Shown piece after piece: positions 9,399-17,815 of a stretch of 64,000 nucleotides of DNA (positions are counted from its first letter, which is position 1; the number at the start of each line of letters is the position of its first letter). The notes beneath the pieces are model-generated. The model was not told the DNA's origin and did no database searches. It saw only the letters and a list, made by a program, of their open reading frames with translations. Source of the stretch: Sulfurospirillum sp. (lineage in GTDB: Bacteria > Campylobacterota > Campylobacteria > Campylobacterales > Sulfurospirillaceae); assembly GCA_016744795.1 (NCBI GenBank), contig JADGDR010000005.1:156257-220256 (forward strand). The letters are read 5' to 3'. The translations under genes and the position numbers were made by a program.

Positions 9399-10568
9399 AT
9401 GAAAAAACAACTGATTGATTTTATAGATAAAAATCAACAAGAATATATAGAACTTGCAAATACGATTTTTGATAATCCAGAACTTGGGCTCAAGGAATTT
9501 TTTGCTCAAGAACAATTAACAAAGCTTTTAGAAACAAATGGATTTTTAGTTGAAAAAAATGTTTTTGGATTTGAAACAGCTTTTAGGGCAGTATTAAAAG
9601 TTGGCAAAGGTGGCTATAAAATAGGGCTTTTATGTGAATATGATGCACTTGAAGGTTTAGGTCATGGTTGCGCTCATCATATGCAAGGTCCAAGTATTGT
9701 ATTGACCGCTATTGCTCTTAAAGAAGTTCTAAAAAATGAAAATTTTGAAATTATTATTTATGGCACTCCTGCTGAAGAAACTATAGGCTCAAAAGTTCCT
9801 ATGATTAAAAATGGTGCATTTAAAGATATAGATGTGGCTTTTATGATGCATGGAGCTGATAAAACAACAACAGATGTAAAATCATTGGCACTTACAAATC
9901 TTGAAGTAGAATTTTTTGGAAAAAATGCTCACGCAGCACTTGCTCCTCATAAAGGAAGAAGTGCACTTGATGCAACATTATTGATGTTTCAAGGAATTGA
10001 ATTTTTAAGAGAACATGTAAAAGATGATGTAAGAATGCATTATAATATACTTGAAAGCGGGAAAGGGGCAAATATAGTTCCTAAATATGCAAAAGTTATT
10101 CTCTCTTTACGTTCATATGATAGAGTTTATTTGGATGATGTTATACAAAGATGCAAAAAAATTATTCAAGGAGCATCTTTAATGAGTGAAACTGATTATA
10201 AAATAAATGAGATTAAATCTCTTAATAATAAAATTCCAGTACTTTTGCTTAATAAAATTTTCATGAATAATGCAAAAGAATTAAACGCTCCAAATATTGC
10301 ACCTCCACGAGAAAAAACAGGTTCAACTGATTTTGGAAGTGTTATGTATGAAGTTCCAGGAACTTGTATTAGACTTGCATTTGTTCCAGAGGGAACATCT
10401 TCTCATAGTGATACTTTCATACAAGAAGGTAAAAGTAAAAATGCTCATGAAGCGATTATTATGTCTGCAAAGATTTTAGCAACTTCTGCTTACGACTTGA
10501 TAAATAAGCCAGAATTAGCAAAAAATGTAAAAGAAGAGTTTTTAGATAATAAATCTAAAATTGATTAA
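9399..10568 (+). CDS. M20-family amidohydrolase / peptidase
   Basis: About 389 aa M20D-type metal-dependent amidase. Metal and catalytic segments: CEYDALEGLGHGCAHH (about residue 85), TPAEETIGSK (about 125, with the paired Glu), MMHGAD (about 150) and the C-terminal SSHSDTF. The inserted dimerisation domain covers about residues 175-290. Such enzymes remove acyl or aryl groups from amino acids (aminobenzoyl-glutamate or indoleacetyl-amino acid hydrolase relatives). Two ATGs are adjacent (9396 and 9399); AAGGAA at 9388-9393 is better spaced for 9399. Forms a two-gene unit with the carrier upstream. Confidence 0.85.
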   Translation: MKKQLIDFIDKNQQEYIELANTIFDNPELGLKEFFAQEQLTKLLETNGFLVEKNVFGFETAFRAVLKVGKGGYKIGLLCEYDALEGLGHGCAHHMQGPSIVLTAIALKEVLKNENFEIIIYGTPAEETIGSKVPMIKNGAFKDIDVAFMMHGADKTTTDVKSLALTNLEVEFFGKNAHAALAPHKGRSALDATLLMFQGIEFLREHVKDDVRMHYNILESGKGANIVPKYAKVILSLRSYDRVYLDDVIQRCKKIIQGASLMSETDYKINEIKSLNNKIPVLLLNKIFMNNAKELNAPNIAPPREKTGSTDFGSVMYEVPGTCIRLAFVPEGTSSHSDTFIQEGKSKNAHEAIIMSAKILATSAYDLINKPELAKNVKEEFLDNKSKID

Positions 10569-10579
10569 GGGATATATAT

Positions 10580-10608
10580 AAAAGAGTTGATTTTTTGTCA
10601 ACTCTTTT
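10580..10608. terminator. Bidirectional hairpin terminator
   Basis: Perfect 11-bp stem AAAAGAGTTGA / TCAACTCTTTT with a 7-nt loop between two convergent genes. The terminal A and T runs on both sides make it suitable for both directions. Confidence 0.8.
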
Positions 10609-10621
10609 AATTGAGGTTCAA

Positions 10622-10990
10622 TTAAGCAGATGGTTTTTCTACTTCCATATCCCATATTACTGAAATTCCATACTGTTTATCTAAGGATATATATTTAAAG
10701 TACTCTTTTTTTGTTTGATAGCTATATAGTCTAACATCTACATCTTCTCCTTGAAGTAGTTTTTTTACTTCAAAAATACCTATTCCTCTTTTCCCCCATT
10801 TTAAAAGAGAATTTCCCCAAATACGAAAAGAACAAGTAGCTTCTTTTTTTAATTCAAATACTTCACCATCTTCACTATACCAAGAGGCATTTGAGCATGT
10901 ATATACTTTTGCATTTTTACCATTAACCAACTTTTTTTCCATAACCACCATGCCATCATCACAATATGGGCATTTTCCTATTAAAGACAT
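10622..10990 (-). CDS. Small zinc-ribbon protein like a topoisomerase C-terminal repeat
   Basis: 122 aa. The CPYC pair near residue 8 and a second pair (TCSNAS... and ATCSFRIWG) frame a zinc ribbon, followed by GIGIFEVKKLLQGEDVDVRLYS and a final strand VIWDMEVEK. This order resembles the C-terminal Toprim_Crpt repeat of topoisomerase III (CPxCG...CsN...CxFxIW...ak.LL.G), here as a free-standing protein without the catalytic domains. Function unknown; single-stranded nucleic acid binding is plausible. Monocistronic, with its own hairpin terminator shared with the convergent neighbour. The resemblance is my pattern reading and would need a profile search. Confidence 0.6.
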   Translation of the reverse strand: MSLIGKCPYCDDGMVVMEKKLVNGKNAKVYTCSNASWYSEDGEVFELKKEATCSFRIWGNSLLKWGKRGIGIFEVKKLLQGEDVDVRLYSYQTKKEYFKYISLDKQYGISVIWDMEVEKPSA

Positions 10991-11105
10991 ATTTTATCCT
11001 TTACATGTAGAATATTAGCAAAATAAAGTTCCAAACATAATAAATATTTCAAAATGCAATATTTATTATGTTATAATTCATAGAAAATATTAATTAAGGA
11101 ATTTG

Positions 11106-12470
11106 ATGAAATCAATATACAAGTATATTCTGGGTCTTTTGGTTGTTGGTGTACTAGCTATGCCTTTTGTTATAAAGAATCAGGTTAACAAACAGATAGA
11201 TAGTGCAAAGCAGAATTTAAATGCAAATGGTGTTGAGTTGACAATTATGTCAGAAAAAGGTTATATATCTAGTCTTCGAGAGATTGAGCTAAAAGTTACA
11301 AATGGCAAACTGTTTAGAGATTATATCTTAACAACGTTAACTCAAGACAACCCAAGTTATAAAGCCTTGTTAAGATTAATACAAGAAGGTACTAATGACG
11401 AAATAAGACCAGCTTTAGATGGTATGACATATAAAGGTATTATTAAAAATTCAAATTTATTTCTTAGCAAACCTGAGATTGAGCTTTCATTGGTTAAGTT
11501 ATCTAACAAAAGTATGTCACTATTAAAGAAAAATAAAAAAGCTTCAGATATCGTTCTTCCTATGCTATCTGAAAAGATGATAACGTTTTATGTTACATTA
11601 GATTCAAATCAAAATATATCTCAAATAATTATGAAAGATATCGATAAAAACATAAAAGAGGATGGTAAAAATATAAACTTTCAACTTGTAAATAATAAGT
11701 TAAAATTAGATGTAGCAGAAAACTTGGTAGGTAATTACACTATAGGAAAACAATCTATAAAATCAGAAGATTTTTCTATATTAACAAGTGGTTTAACTTA
11801 TAAATTTGATTATTTAAATCAGTTTAATAGTAGTGATACTTTGCATATAGACAGTTTTGAGGCAAAAGACGATAAATTTACATTAAAAATAGGTACTGTT
11901 GATTTAGGAAGCAGTATTGCAGATGCTGATAAAAAAACACTAAATATTGATACTACTTGTGATATAAAAGATATTTATTTTAATGGTAATGGTCAATTAA
12001 AGTTAAAAAATTTCACTTATTCTGTTGATTTATCTGGTCTAGATAAAGATGGGGTAGTTAAAGCTAGTAGTGCATACAATAAACAAACTTTCAAAAGTAC
12101 AAGAGTTACACAAGCCGATACAAAAGAAACAGTTGATGCAGTGCAAAAAATCTTAAATACTGGTTTTAAACTTAATGCTAAGACATTGTTAAATAGTTTT
12201 ACTTTTATGGGTGTGCATTTAGACAATGTAGATTTTCTTTTAAATGCAGAATTAAAAGAAAATAAATACACTATAAATGACAGTGAAATTATAAAAGGAC
12301 TTTTACTTAATGGTTCAATAACTATGAATAAAGAGAGCTTAAAAGAACTAGTTAGTATAAATAGAAGTTTAGAAAAATTTTCAAAAATTGCTAAAGAAGA
12401 TGGTGATAAAAGAATATTTAACTATGATTTGAGAAATGGAGATCTATTTTTAAACGGAACTAAACTTTAA
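11106..12470 (+). CDS. DUF945 (YdgA-like) family protein
   Basis: About 454 aa. An N-terminal uncleaved signal-anchor (YILGLLVVGVLAMPFVI, residues ~6-22) is followed by a long beta-rich, charged periplasmic region with repeated LxLD-type strands, the layout of YdgA/DUF945 proteins. Their role is not established; some are linked to motility or envelope function. TTG at 11103 precedes ATG at 11106; the ATG is better spaced from AAGGAA. Followed by a clear terminator, so monocistronic. C-terminal residues are rich in NGDLFLNGT-like turns consistent with an AsmA-like beta fold. Confidence 0.6.
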   Translation: MKSIYKYILGLLVVGVLAMPFVIKNQVNKQIDSAKQNLNANGVELTIMSEKGYISSLREIELKVTNGKLFRDYILTTLTQDNPSYKALLRLIQEGTNDEIRPALDGMTYKGIIKNSNLFLSKPEIELSLVKLSNKSMSLLKKNKKASDIVLPMLSEKMITFYVTLDSNQNISQIIMKDIDKNIKEDGKNINFQLVNNKLKLDVAENLVGNYTIGKQSIKSEDFSILTSGLTYKFDYLNQFNSSDTLHIDSFEAKDDKFTLKIGTVDLGSSIADADKKTLNIDTTCDIKDIYFNGNGQLKLKNFTYSVDLSGLDKDGVVKASSAYNKQTFKSTRVTQADTKETVDAVQKILNTGFKLNAKTLLNSFTFMGVHLDNVDFLLNAELKENKYTINDSEIIKGLLLNGSITMNKESLKELVSINRSLEKFSKIAKEDGDKRIFNYDLRNGDLFLNGTKL

Positions 12471-12474
12471 TTTA

Positions 12475-12498
12475 CTTAGCCCTTTTAATAGGGCTAAG
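12475..12498 (+). terminator. Hairpin terminator
   Basis: Perfect 9-bp stem CTTAGCCCT / AGGGCTAAG with a 6-nt loop, 4 bp after the DUF945 gene. The stem is GC-richer than its surroundings. Confidence 0.75.
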
Positions 12499-12564
12499 AT
12501 ATTATTTATCAATAATTAACAACAATTTTAGTAAAATTCAATCATATTAAATGTAGGGATTTTT

Positions 12565-13482
12565 ATGCTAAAAGACAAGATGGCTGCTAAGCAAGATATT
12601 CTTTTTTACGGATTGACACCACCAAAAGCAAAACATACAAAAAAAGAGATTGAAGCAATTGCTGCAACGCAGATAGCAAGGCTTAAAGACTTAGATATTG
12701 ATGGTCTTGTACTTTATGATATACAAGATGAATCTGATAGAACCAATGATGAACGACCTTTTCCTTTTATGGATACAATAGAGCCTTGCACTTATGCAAG
12801 GGACTATCTTGAAGTAATGGACTTTCCCATCATAGCTTACAGAGCTGTTGGAAAGTATTCAAAAGAGCAGTTTACTTCTTGGCTTAAAAACATACGACGT
12901 AAAGACTCCTATTCAGTTTTTGTTGGAGCGGCAAGTGTTAAAACTAAAGTAAACGTAGGTGTAAGAGAAGCCTATAAGTTAAAAGTTGAGTTTAACAGAG
13001 ACCTTACTATTGGTGGGATTATGATACCAGAACGACATACAACTTATGGTAACGAACATTTAAAAGTTTTTGCAAAGATAGAATCTGGTTGTAAGTTTTT
13101 TGTATCACAATGTGTTTATGACCTTATGGGTGCAAAAAGATTTTTAGATGATTATGAGGCTTATGGAAAAGAGCATAATATACCTCTAGTTCCTATTATT
13201 TTTACTATTACTCCTTGTGGTTCTGCTAAAACACTTGATTTTATGAAGTGGTTGGGTATTAATATACCAATTCATCTTGAAAATAGATTAAAAAACTCTG
13301 AGGATATTTTAGAAGAGTCTGTGAAACTCAGTCGTGATATATTTGAAATATTATACTTTTATGGCAAAGGTAAAGGCATACAAATAGGGTGTAATGTGGA
13401 AAGTGTAGCTATCAGAAAAACAGAAATAGATGCTTCTATTGAGCTTCTTCATGATATACAAAAAATTATGGGAAGAAAATAG
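12565..13482 (+). CDS. Methylenetetrahydrofolate reductase-like protein
   Basis: 305 aa, MetF-length TIM-barrel protein. It opens with FYGLTPPKAKHTKKEIEAIAATQIARLKDLDIDGLVLYDIQDE, the MTHFR-like barrel start, and contains a GAASVKTKVN strand, IGGIMIPERH (about 155) and AKIESGCKFFVSQCVYD (about 180), equivalent to the flavin/folate-binding part of MetF. It is more distant from classic MetF, so folate reduction is likely but not certain. The radical SAM gene starts 2 bp after its stop, so the two are cotranscribed. Confidence 0.7.
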   Translation: MLKDKMAAKQDILFYGLTPPKAKHTKKEIEAIAATQIARLKDLDIDGLVLYDIQDESDRTNDERPFPFMDTIEPCTYARDYLEVMDFPIIAYRAVGKYSKEQFTSWLKNIRRKDSYSVFVGAASVKTKVNVGVREAYKLKVEFNRDLTIGGIMIPERHTTYGNEHLKVFAKIESGCKFFVSQCVYDLMGAKRFLDDYEAYGKEHNIPLVPIIFTITPCGSAKTLDFMKWLGINIPIHLENRLKNSEDILEESVKLSRDIFEILYFYGKGKGIQIGCNVESVAIRKTEIDASIELLHDIQKIMGRK

Positions 13483-13484
13483 AT

Positions 13485-14993
13485 TTGCACGATATAGTAT
13501 TATGTACATTTAACGCTAGATATACTCACACTTCATTAGGCTTAAGATATCTTTTTGCAAATCTCAAAGAACTTCAAGAAAATGCTGTCATAAAAGAGTT
13601 TGTTATAAACTCACAAGTTGCAGATGCCCTCGAAATTGTTTTGTCACAAAATCCAAAAATAGTTGGTGTTGGAGCATATATTTGGAATGCAAATGAAGTA
13701 GGAGAGTTTATAGAACTTCTCAAAAAAGTTGCTCCTCATATAACTATAATCGCAGGTGGTCCTGAAGCTAGTTATTTTCCTCATAGAGTTGATTTTAGTA
13801 GTGCTGATTATTTTATTCAAGGGGAGGGCGATGTAGCTTTTTATGAACTTTGTAGAGATATTTTTGATAACAATGCTCCCAAAAATAAGATAATAAAAGC
13901 AGATATTGTAGATTTAAGTAAAATTGAACTTCCATATGCATATTATACGGATAATGATGTTCAAAATAGACAGTGTTATGTTGAAGCAAGCAGGGGTTGT
14001 CCCTATTCATGTGAATTTTGTCTTTCTGCTTTGGACAAAAAAGTTAGAAAGATAGATACAAATCGTTTTTTAAAAGAGATGGAAATTCTTTGGGATAGAG
14101 GTGTAAGAAGTTTTAAGTTTATAGATAGAACTTTTAATCAAGGCATAGGAACTGCAAACAAACTAATGGACTTCTTTCTTTCAAAAGAGCCTCCGTACTT
14201 CATACATTTTGAAGTTATTCCTGATAACTTTCCAGAATCTATAAAACAAAGAATAAAAGAGTTTCCTCTGGCTTCTCTACAGCTTGAAGTTGGCATACAG
14301 ACATTAGACCCTGAAATATCTAAAAATATATATAGAAAATTAAATTTAGAAAAAATAAAAAAGAATCTAGAGTTTTTAGAAAACTGCACATTAGCCCATT
14401 TACATGTAGACCTTATCATAGGACTTCCTGGAGAGAGTTTAGAACAGTTTGGTAAAAATCTTGATTTGCTTTATGGAATGACAAGGTGCGAAATACAACT
14501 AGGCATTTTGAAAAAACTCTCTGGAACTACACTAAATCGTCATGACGAAATACATGGTATGGTTTATTCTCATAAACCTCCTTATGACATAGTTCAAAAC
14601 AATCTAATTTCATTTGCAATGATGCAAAAGGTAAAACGTTTTACTAGGTTTTGGGATATGGTATATAACAGTGGGAATTTCAAAAAATCGGTCATATACC
14701 TTTTTGCAGATGGAAAAGTCTATGATGGTTTTTTTGCATTTTCCCAATGGATATATGCCCAAACAGAATCAACTTGGCAAATTTCATTAGATAGATTAGC
14801 GCATCTAGTTTACAGATACGTTACAGAAGTCTTACATGTAAATGAAGAAGAGTTTAAACAAGTTATGACAGATGATGTAATGGTTGTACGAGGCAGAAAA
14901 TTACCAAAGTTTTTAAGAGTAGAAATAGAAAATAAAAAAAGTAGAAAACAAGAGGCTAAAACTTTTAATAAAAGGCAATTAAAACATCTTTAA
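13485..14993 (+). CDS. B12-binding-domain radical SAM protein
   Basis: 502 aa. Residues 1-130 form a cobalamin-binding-like Rossmann domain (VGVGAYIWNANEVGEF, IIAGGPEASYFP), followed by the radical SAM core with CxxxCxxC as RGCPYSCEFCLSALD (about residue 170) and the barrel to about 400, then a C-terminal DUF4080-like domain. Cofactors expected: [4Fe-4S], SAM and perhaps cobalamin. Substrate unknown. TTG start at 13485, 2 bp after the MetF-like gene, with only a weak GGAAGA upstream, so translation may rely on coupling. The pairing with a one-carbon folate enzyme suggests a methyl-transfer role; this is inference. Confidence 0.8.
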   Translation: MHDIVLCTFNARYTHTSLGLRYLFANLKELQENAVIKEFVINSQVADALEIVLSQNPKIVGVGAYIWNANEVGEFIELLKKVAPHITIIAGGPEASYFPHRVDFSSADYFIQGEGDVAFYELCRDIFDNNAPKNKIIKADIVDLSKIELPYAYYTDNDVQNRQCYVEASRGCPYSCEFCLSALDKKVRKIDTNRFLKEMEILWDRGVRSFKFIDRTFNQGIGTANKLMDFFLSKEPPYFIHFEVIPDNFPESIKQRIKEFPLASLQLEVGIQTLDPEISKNIYRKLNLEKIKKNLEFLENCTLAHLHVDLIIGLPGESLEQFGKNLDLLYGMTRCEIQLGILKKLSGTTLNRHDEIHGMVYSHKPPYDIVQNNLISFAMMQKVKRFTRFWDMVYNSGNFKKSVIYLFADGKVYDGFFAFSQWIYAQTESTWQISLDRLAHLVYRYVTEVLHVNEEEFKQVMTDDVMVVRGRKLPKFLRVEIENKKSRKQEAKTFNKRQLKHL

Positions 14994-15050
14994 TACAATT
15001 CCCTTTTACTCTCACAACAAATAAAATAACTATCTAAGCTTAACTGATAT

Positions 15051-15140
15051 TTACTCAATATAGTTATTTGATTCTAGTATAGCTGTACCTTTGCGTATAC
15101 CCATAGAATCTTGTGGGTCGCATTTTAGGTTGATAAATCC
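15051..15140 (-). pseudogene. Possible remnant of a YjbR/MmcQ-like gene (3' end)
   Basis: Directly downstream of the NYN gene, in another minus frame, about 30 codons read GFINLKCDPQDSMGIRK then GTAILESNNYIE and stop. From memory this resembles the core of YjbR/MmcQ proteins (xLKCDPExxxxLRxxxxxIxP). The 5' half is missing, and the frame has no start or ribosome site. It may be a decayed gene end or chance. Confidence 0.3.
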
Positions 15141-15144
15141 TTGA

Positions 15145-15855
15145 CTATTTTTTTCTCACATAAATATGTACTATTGATGAGCCATCATTTTTACTTCTTT
15201 CATCTATTTCCAAATAAGTTAATGACTTAACTAGTTTGCCATATTTACTATATCCATAACTTCTTGTGTCAAATGATGGGCTATTTTTACTTATGTATAG
15301 CACAACGCTTGAAAGGCTTGCCCAACCATCATCATATGAAGTGGCATTTATAGCTTTTATCAATATGCTTTTTAGTTTTAACTCTTCTGCACTTGTCTTT
15401 TTGATATTTTCTCTTTTTCTTAAGTTCTCAGTAAAAATAAACTTATCACATGCTGAAGTAAAGGCTTCTGGTGTTTTTTCTTCGCCAAAACCATACACAA
15501 CCAAACCAGCTTCTCTAATTCTTGTAGCAAGTCTTGTAAAATCACTATCAGAAGAAACAATACAGAATCCATCAAGATGATTTTCATGTAAAATATCCAT
15601 AGCATCAATAATCAAAGAGGAGTCTGTTGAATTCTTTCCAGTTGTATAACTAAATTGTTGTATAGGTTGTATTGCATGACTATGAAGATGTTCTTTCCAG
15701 CTTTTGAGATTTGTAGTTGTCCAATCTCCATATGCCCGTTTAATGCTAGCAATACCAAATTTCGATATCTCTTCCAGTAATTCAGCCACTATAGATGCTT
15801 GAGCATTATCAGCATCAATAAGTACAGCTAGTTTATCATTTTGCTTTTCTGACAT
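15145..15855 (-). CDS. NYN-domain RNase-like protein with C-terminal OST-HTH/LOTUS domain
   Basis: 236 aa. Residues ~8-150 are a NYN (PIN-like) domain with the acidic residues expected at the active site: LAVLIDADNAQ (D13/D15), SSLIIDAMDIL (D~86) and VSSDSDFTRLA (D~102/104). The C-terminal ~75 residues (SILIKAINATSYDDGWASLSSVVLYI... then YGYSKYGKLVKSL) match the OST-HTH/LOTUS fold. This LabA/DUF88-type architecture is widespread and thought to act in RNA degradation or processing. Monocistronic on the minus strand. Confidence 0.85.
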   Translation of the reverse strand: MSEKQNDKLAVLIDADNAQASIVAELLEEISKFGIASIKRAYGDWTTTNLKSWKEHLHSHAIQPIQQFSYTTGKNSTDSSLIIDAMDILHENHLDGFCIVSSDSDFTRLATRIREAGLVVYGFGEEKTPEAFTSACDKFIFTENLRKRENIKKTSAEELKLKSILIKAINATSYDDGWASLSSVVLYISKNSPSFDTRSYGYSKYGKLVKSLTYLEIDERSKNDGSSIVHIYVRKK

Positions 15856-15885
15856 AATATTTCCTATTTATTTATTAGAACTGTA

Positions 15886-16221
15886 TTATATCGCAATATT
15901 ATTCATAGCTAAATACTCTTTTGCTTCTTCACTCATCATATCAGGATTCCAAGGTGGTTCAAAGGTTAGTTCTACATATACCTCATCTATATCAGGGATA
16001 TAACCAACAACTTCATATACTCTACCAATTAGATTGTCAGACACAGGACAACCTGGCGAGGTTAATGTCATATCTATTTGACAAGATGTTTTTCCGTTAC
16101 TTCCCTCTCCAAACTCTATTTTATAAAAAAGTCCCATCTCATAAAGATTAACAGGAAGTTCAGGGTCATATACTTTTTTAAGTTCTTCAATAACTTTGTT
16201 TTTTAATTCTTCATCTTTCAT
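15886..16221 (-). CDS. sufT: SUF-associated DUF59/MIP18-type Fe-S assembly factor (SufT-like)
   Basis: 111 aa DUF59 domain: VYDPELPVNLYEMGLFY near residue 18, the conserved LTSPGCPVSDNL (about residue 53, with the functional Cys) and VELTFEPPWNPDMMSEEAK near the end. Family members help Fe-S cluster maturation or transfer. It is the last gene of the suf operon, 0-1 bp behind sufE, so its role in cluster maturation is well supported by context. Confidence 0.88.
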   Translation of the reverse strand: MKDEELKNKVIEELKKVYDPELPVNLYEMGLFYKIEFGEGSNGKTSCQIDMTLTSPGCPVSDNLIGRVYEVVGYIPDIDEVYVELTFEPPWNPDMMSEEAKEYLAMNNIAI

Positions 16222-16626
16222 CTATATTTCCTTTTTTGCATGGGCATATATGGCATTTAACATCGAAGTAAATCCATTTAATCTTACTGGAGAGATTATC
16301 TCATCTAGGTTTAAAATTTTTAATTCTTCTCTATTGAAACTTTGTATCTCTTTTGGACTATGATTTGAATAAATCTGAGCCAAGATAAAAGCAAGTCCAC
16401 GAACTATAACTGTATCGCTATAGGTATCAAAAAAAAGTTTATCTTTTTCTTTATGTGCTACAAACCAAACAGAAGATTGACAACCTTTGATTTTATTTGT
16501 TTCATTTTTGTCTTTTTCATCCAATAGAGGTGACTTTTTACCTAAGTCTATAATATATTCATACTTGTCCATGACATCATCAAAAAATTCTAAATCTTCT
16601 TTATATTTATTAATAGTTTCATTCAT
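16222..16626 (-). CDS. sufE: Cysteine desulfuration protein SufE
   Basis: 134 aa, the usual length. It contains KIKGCQSSVWF (about residue 45-55) with the persulfide-accepting cysteine, and the C-terminal LNLDEIISPVRLNGFTSMLNAI typical of SufE. It accepts sulfur from SufS and passes it to the SufBCD scaffold. The gene lies directly between sufS and sufT in the operon, with a 1-bp gap to sufS. Confidence 0.93.
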   Translation of the reverse strand: MNETINKYKEDLEFFDDVMDKYEYIIDLGKKSPLLDEKDKNETNKIKGCQSSVWFVAHKEKDKLFFDTYSDTVIVRGLAFILAQIYSNHSPKEIQSFNREELKILNLDEIISPVRLNGFTSMLNAIYAHAKKEI

Positions 16627-16627
16627 A

Positions 16628-17815
16628 TCAATCCTCCAACATCTTTATACTACGCTCAAGCGCATAGAAAAATTTATCTATATCTTCTTTTGTATTGTAA
16701 AGACCAAAACTAATCCGTACAGTTCCTTTAATCCCTAAAGACTTCATGGTTGGTTGTACACAATGGTGACCAACTCTAATTTGAACCCCTTGTTTGTCTA
16801 GTAAGACTCCTAAGTCGTAATGATGTATGCCTTTTATATTAAAACTTATATTTCCTGTAGCATTTTTAGTATCCGTGTATCTAATAAGATTCTTTACATG
16901 TAAAAGTTTTTCATTTGTGTAAGCTATGAGTTCTTGTTCATGTTTTTGTATAAGATTAAATCCAATATTTCTTATATATTCTAAGGCACTTGCAAAGCCA
17001 ATAGCTCCAGCAATATGCTGAGTACCAGCCTCATACATATAAGGAATTGGCATATACACAGTTTTTTCATAAGTCACTTCTTTAATAGCGCCACCACCAC
17101 CTTGAAATGCCTTGCACTTTTCATGTAAGTCTTTTTTGATATATAATGCTCCAATACCTGTAGGACCATAAAGTTTATGGGCTGAGAGAACTAAAAAATC
17201 AGCATCTAAGTCTTGAACATCAATAGCACTATGAACAGAGCTTTGAGCAGCATCTACTAAAACCTTAGAACCATACTTGCGTGCTAATTGAATCATCTCT
17301 TTTATTGGATGTGTAATTCCAAAAGTATTTGAAGTTTCGACTAATGAGACAAAACTATTGGGGTAAGATTTTAATAAACTTTCAAAATGTTCAAGGTCTA
17401 CATGTAAATCTTTTTTAAAATCTATTACATGTAAAGATTTATCTATAATTTGCCAAGGAATAATGTTTGAGTGATGCTCTAAGCCAGAGATAATTACATG
17501 TTTAAAATGCTCTTTAACATAAGCATATGCCACTAAATTAATTCCCTGTGTTGCTCCACTTGTAAAAACAATTTCATCTTTAGTTTTTGCGTTTAGAAAT
17601 TTGGAAACTGTTTGTCTTGCATTTTCATATTCTTGTGTTGCTTTATTTCCCAAGCCATGCGCTGATCTATGTATATTTGCACAATATGATTTATGAAATT
17701 CATTCATAGAATCAAGTACTATCTGAGGTTTTTGAGCAGTTGCTCCACTATCTAGATATACTAGCTTATTGTTTTTAAAAAAAGGAAAATCATTTTTTAG
17801 AGTATTGATATTCAT
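16628..17815 (-). CDS. sufS: Cysteine desulfurase SufS
   Basis: 395 aa PLP enzyme. Signature pieces: YLDSGATAQKP at the N-terminus, LEHHSNIIPWQ (about 120), VDAAQSS then SAHKLYGPTGIGALY with the PLP-binding lysine (about 220), and RVGHHCVQPTMKSLGI with the catalytic cysteine in the C-terminal loop (about 360). The short catalytic loop and adjacent sufE mark the group II, SufE-dependent type. An upstream extension of the frame exists to 17893, but AAAGGAGA 6 bp before the ATG at 17815 and the family length favour 17815. The start then lies inside sufD (26-bp overlap), giving coupling. Confidence 0.94.
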   Translation of the reverse strand: MNINTLKNDFPFFKNNKLVYLDSGATAQKPQIVLDSMNEFHKSYCANIHRSAHGLGNKATQEYENARQTVSKFLNAKTKDEIVFTSGATQGINLVAYAYVKEHFKHVIISGLEHHSNIIPWQIIDKSLHVIDFKKDLHVDLEHFESLLKSYPNSFVSLVETSNTFGITHPIKEMIQLARKYGSKVLVDAAQSSVHSAIDVQDLDADFLVLSAHKLYGPTGIGALYIKKDLHEKCKAFQGGGGAIKEVTYEKTVYMPIPYMYEAGTQHIAGAIGFASALEYIRNIGFNLIQKHEQELIAYTNEKLLHVKNLIRYTDTKNATGNISFNIKGIHHYDLGVLLDKQGVQIRVGHHCVQPTMKSLGIKGTVRISFGLYNTKEDIDKFFYALERSIKMLED

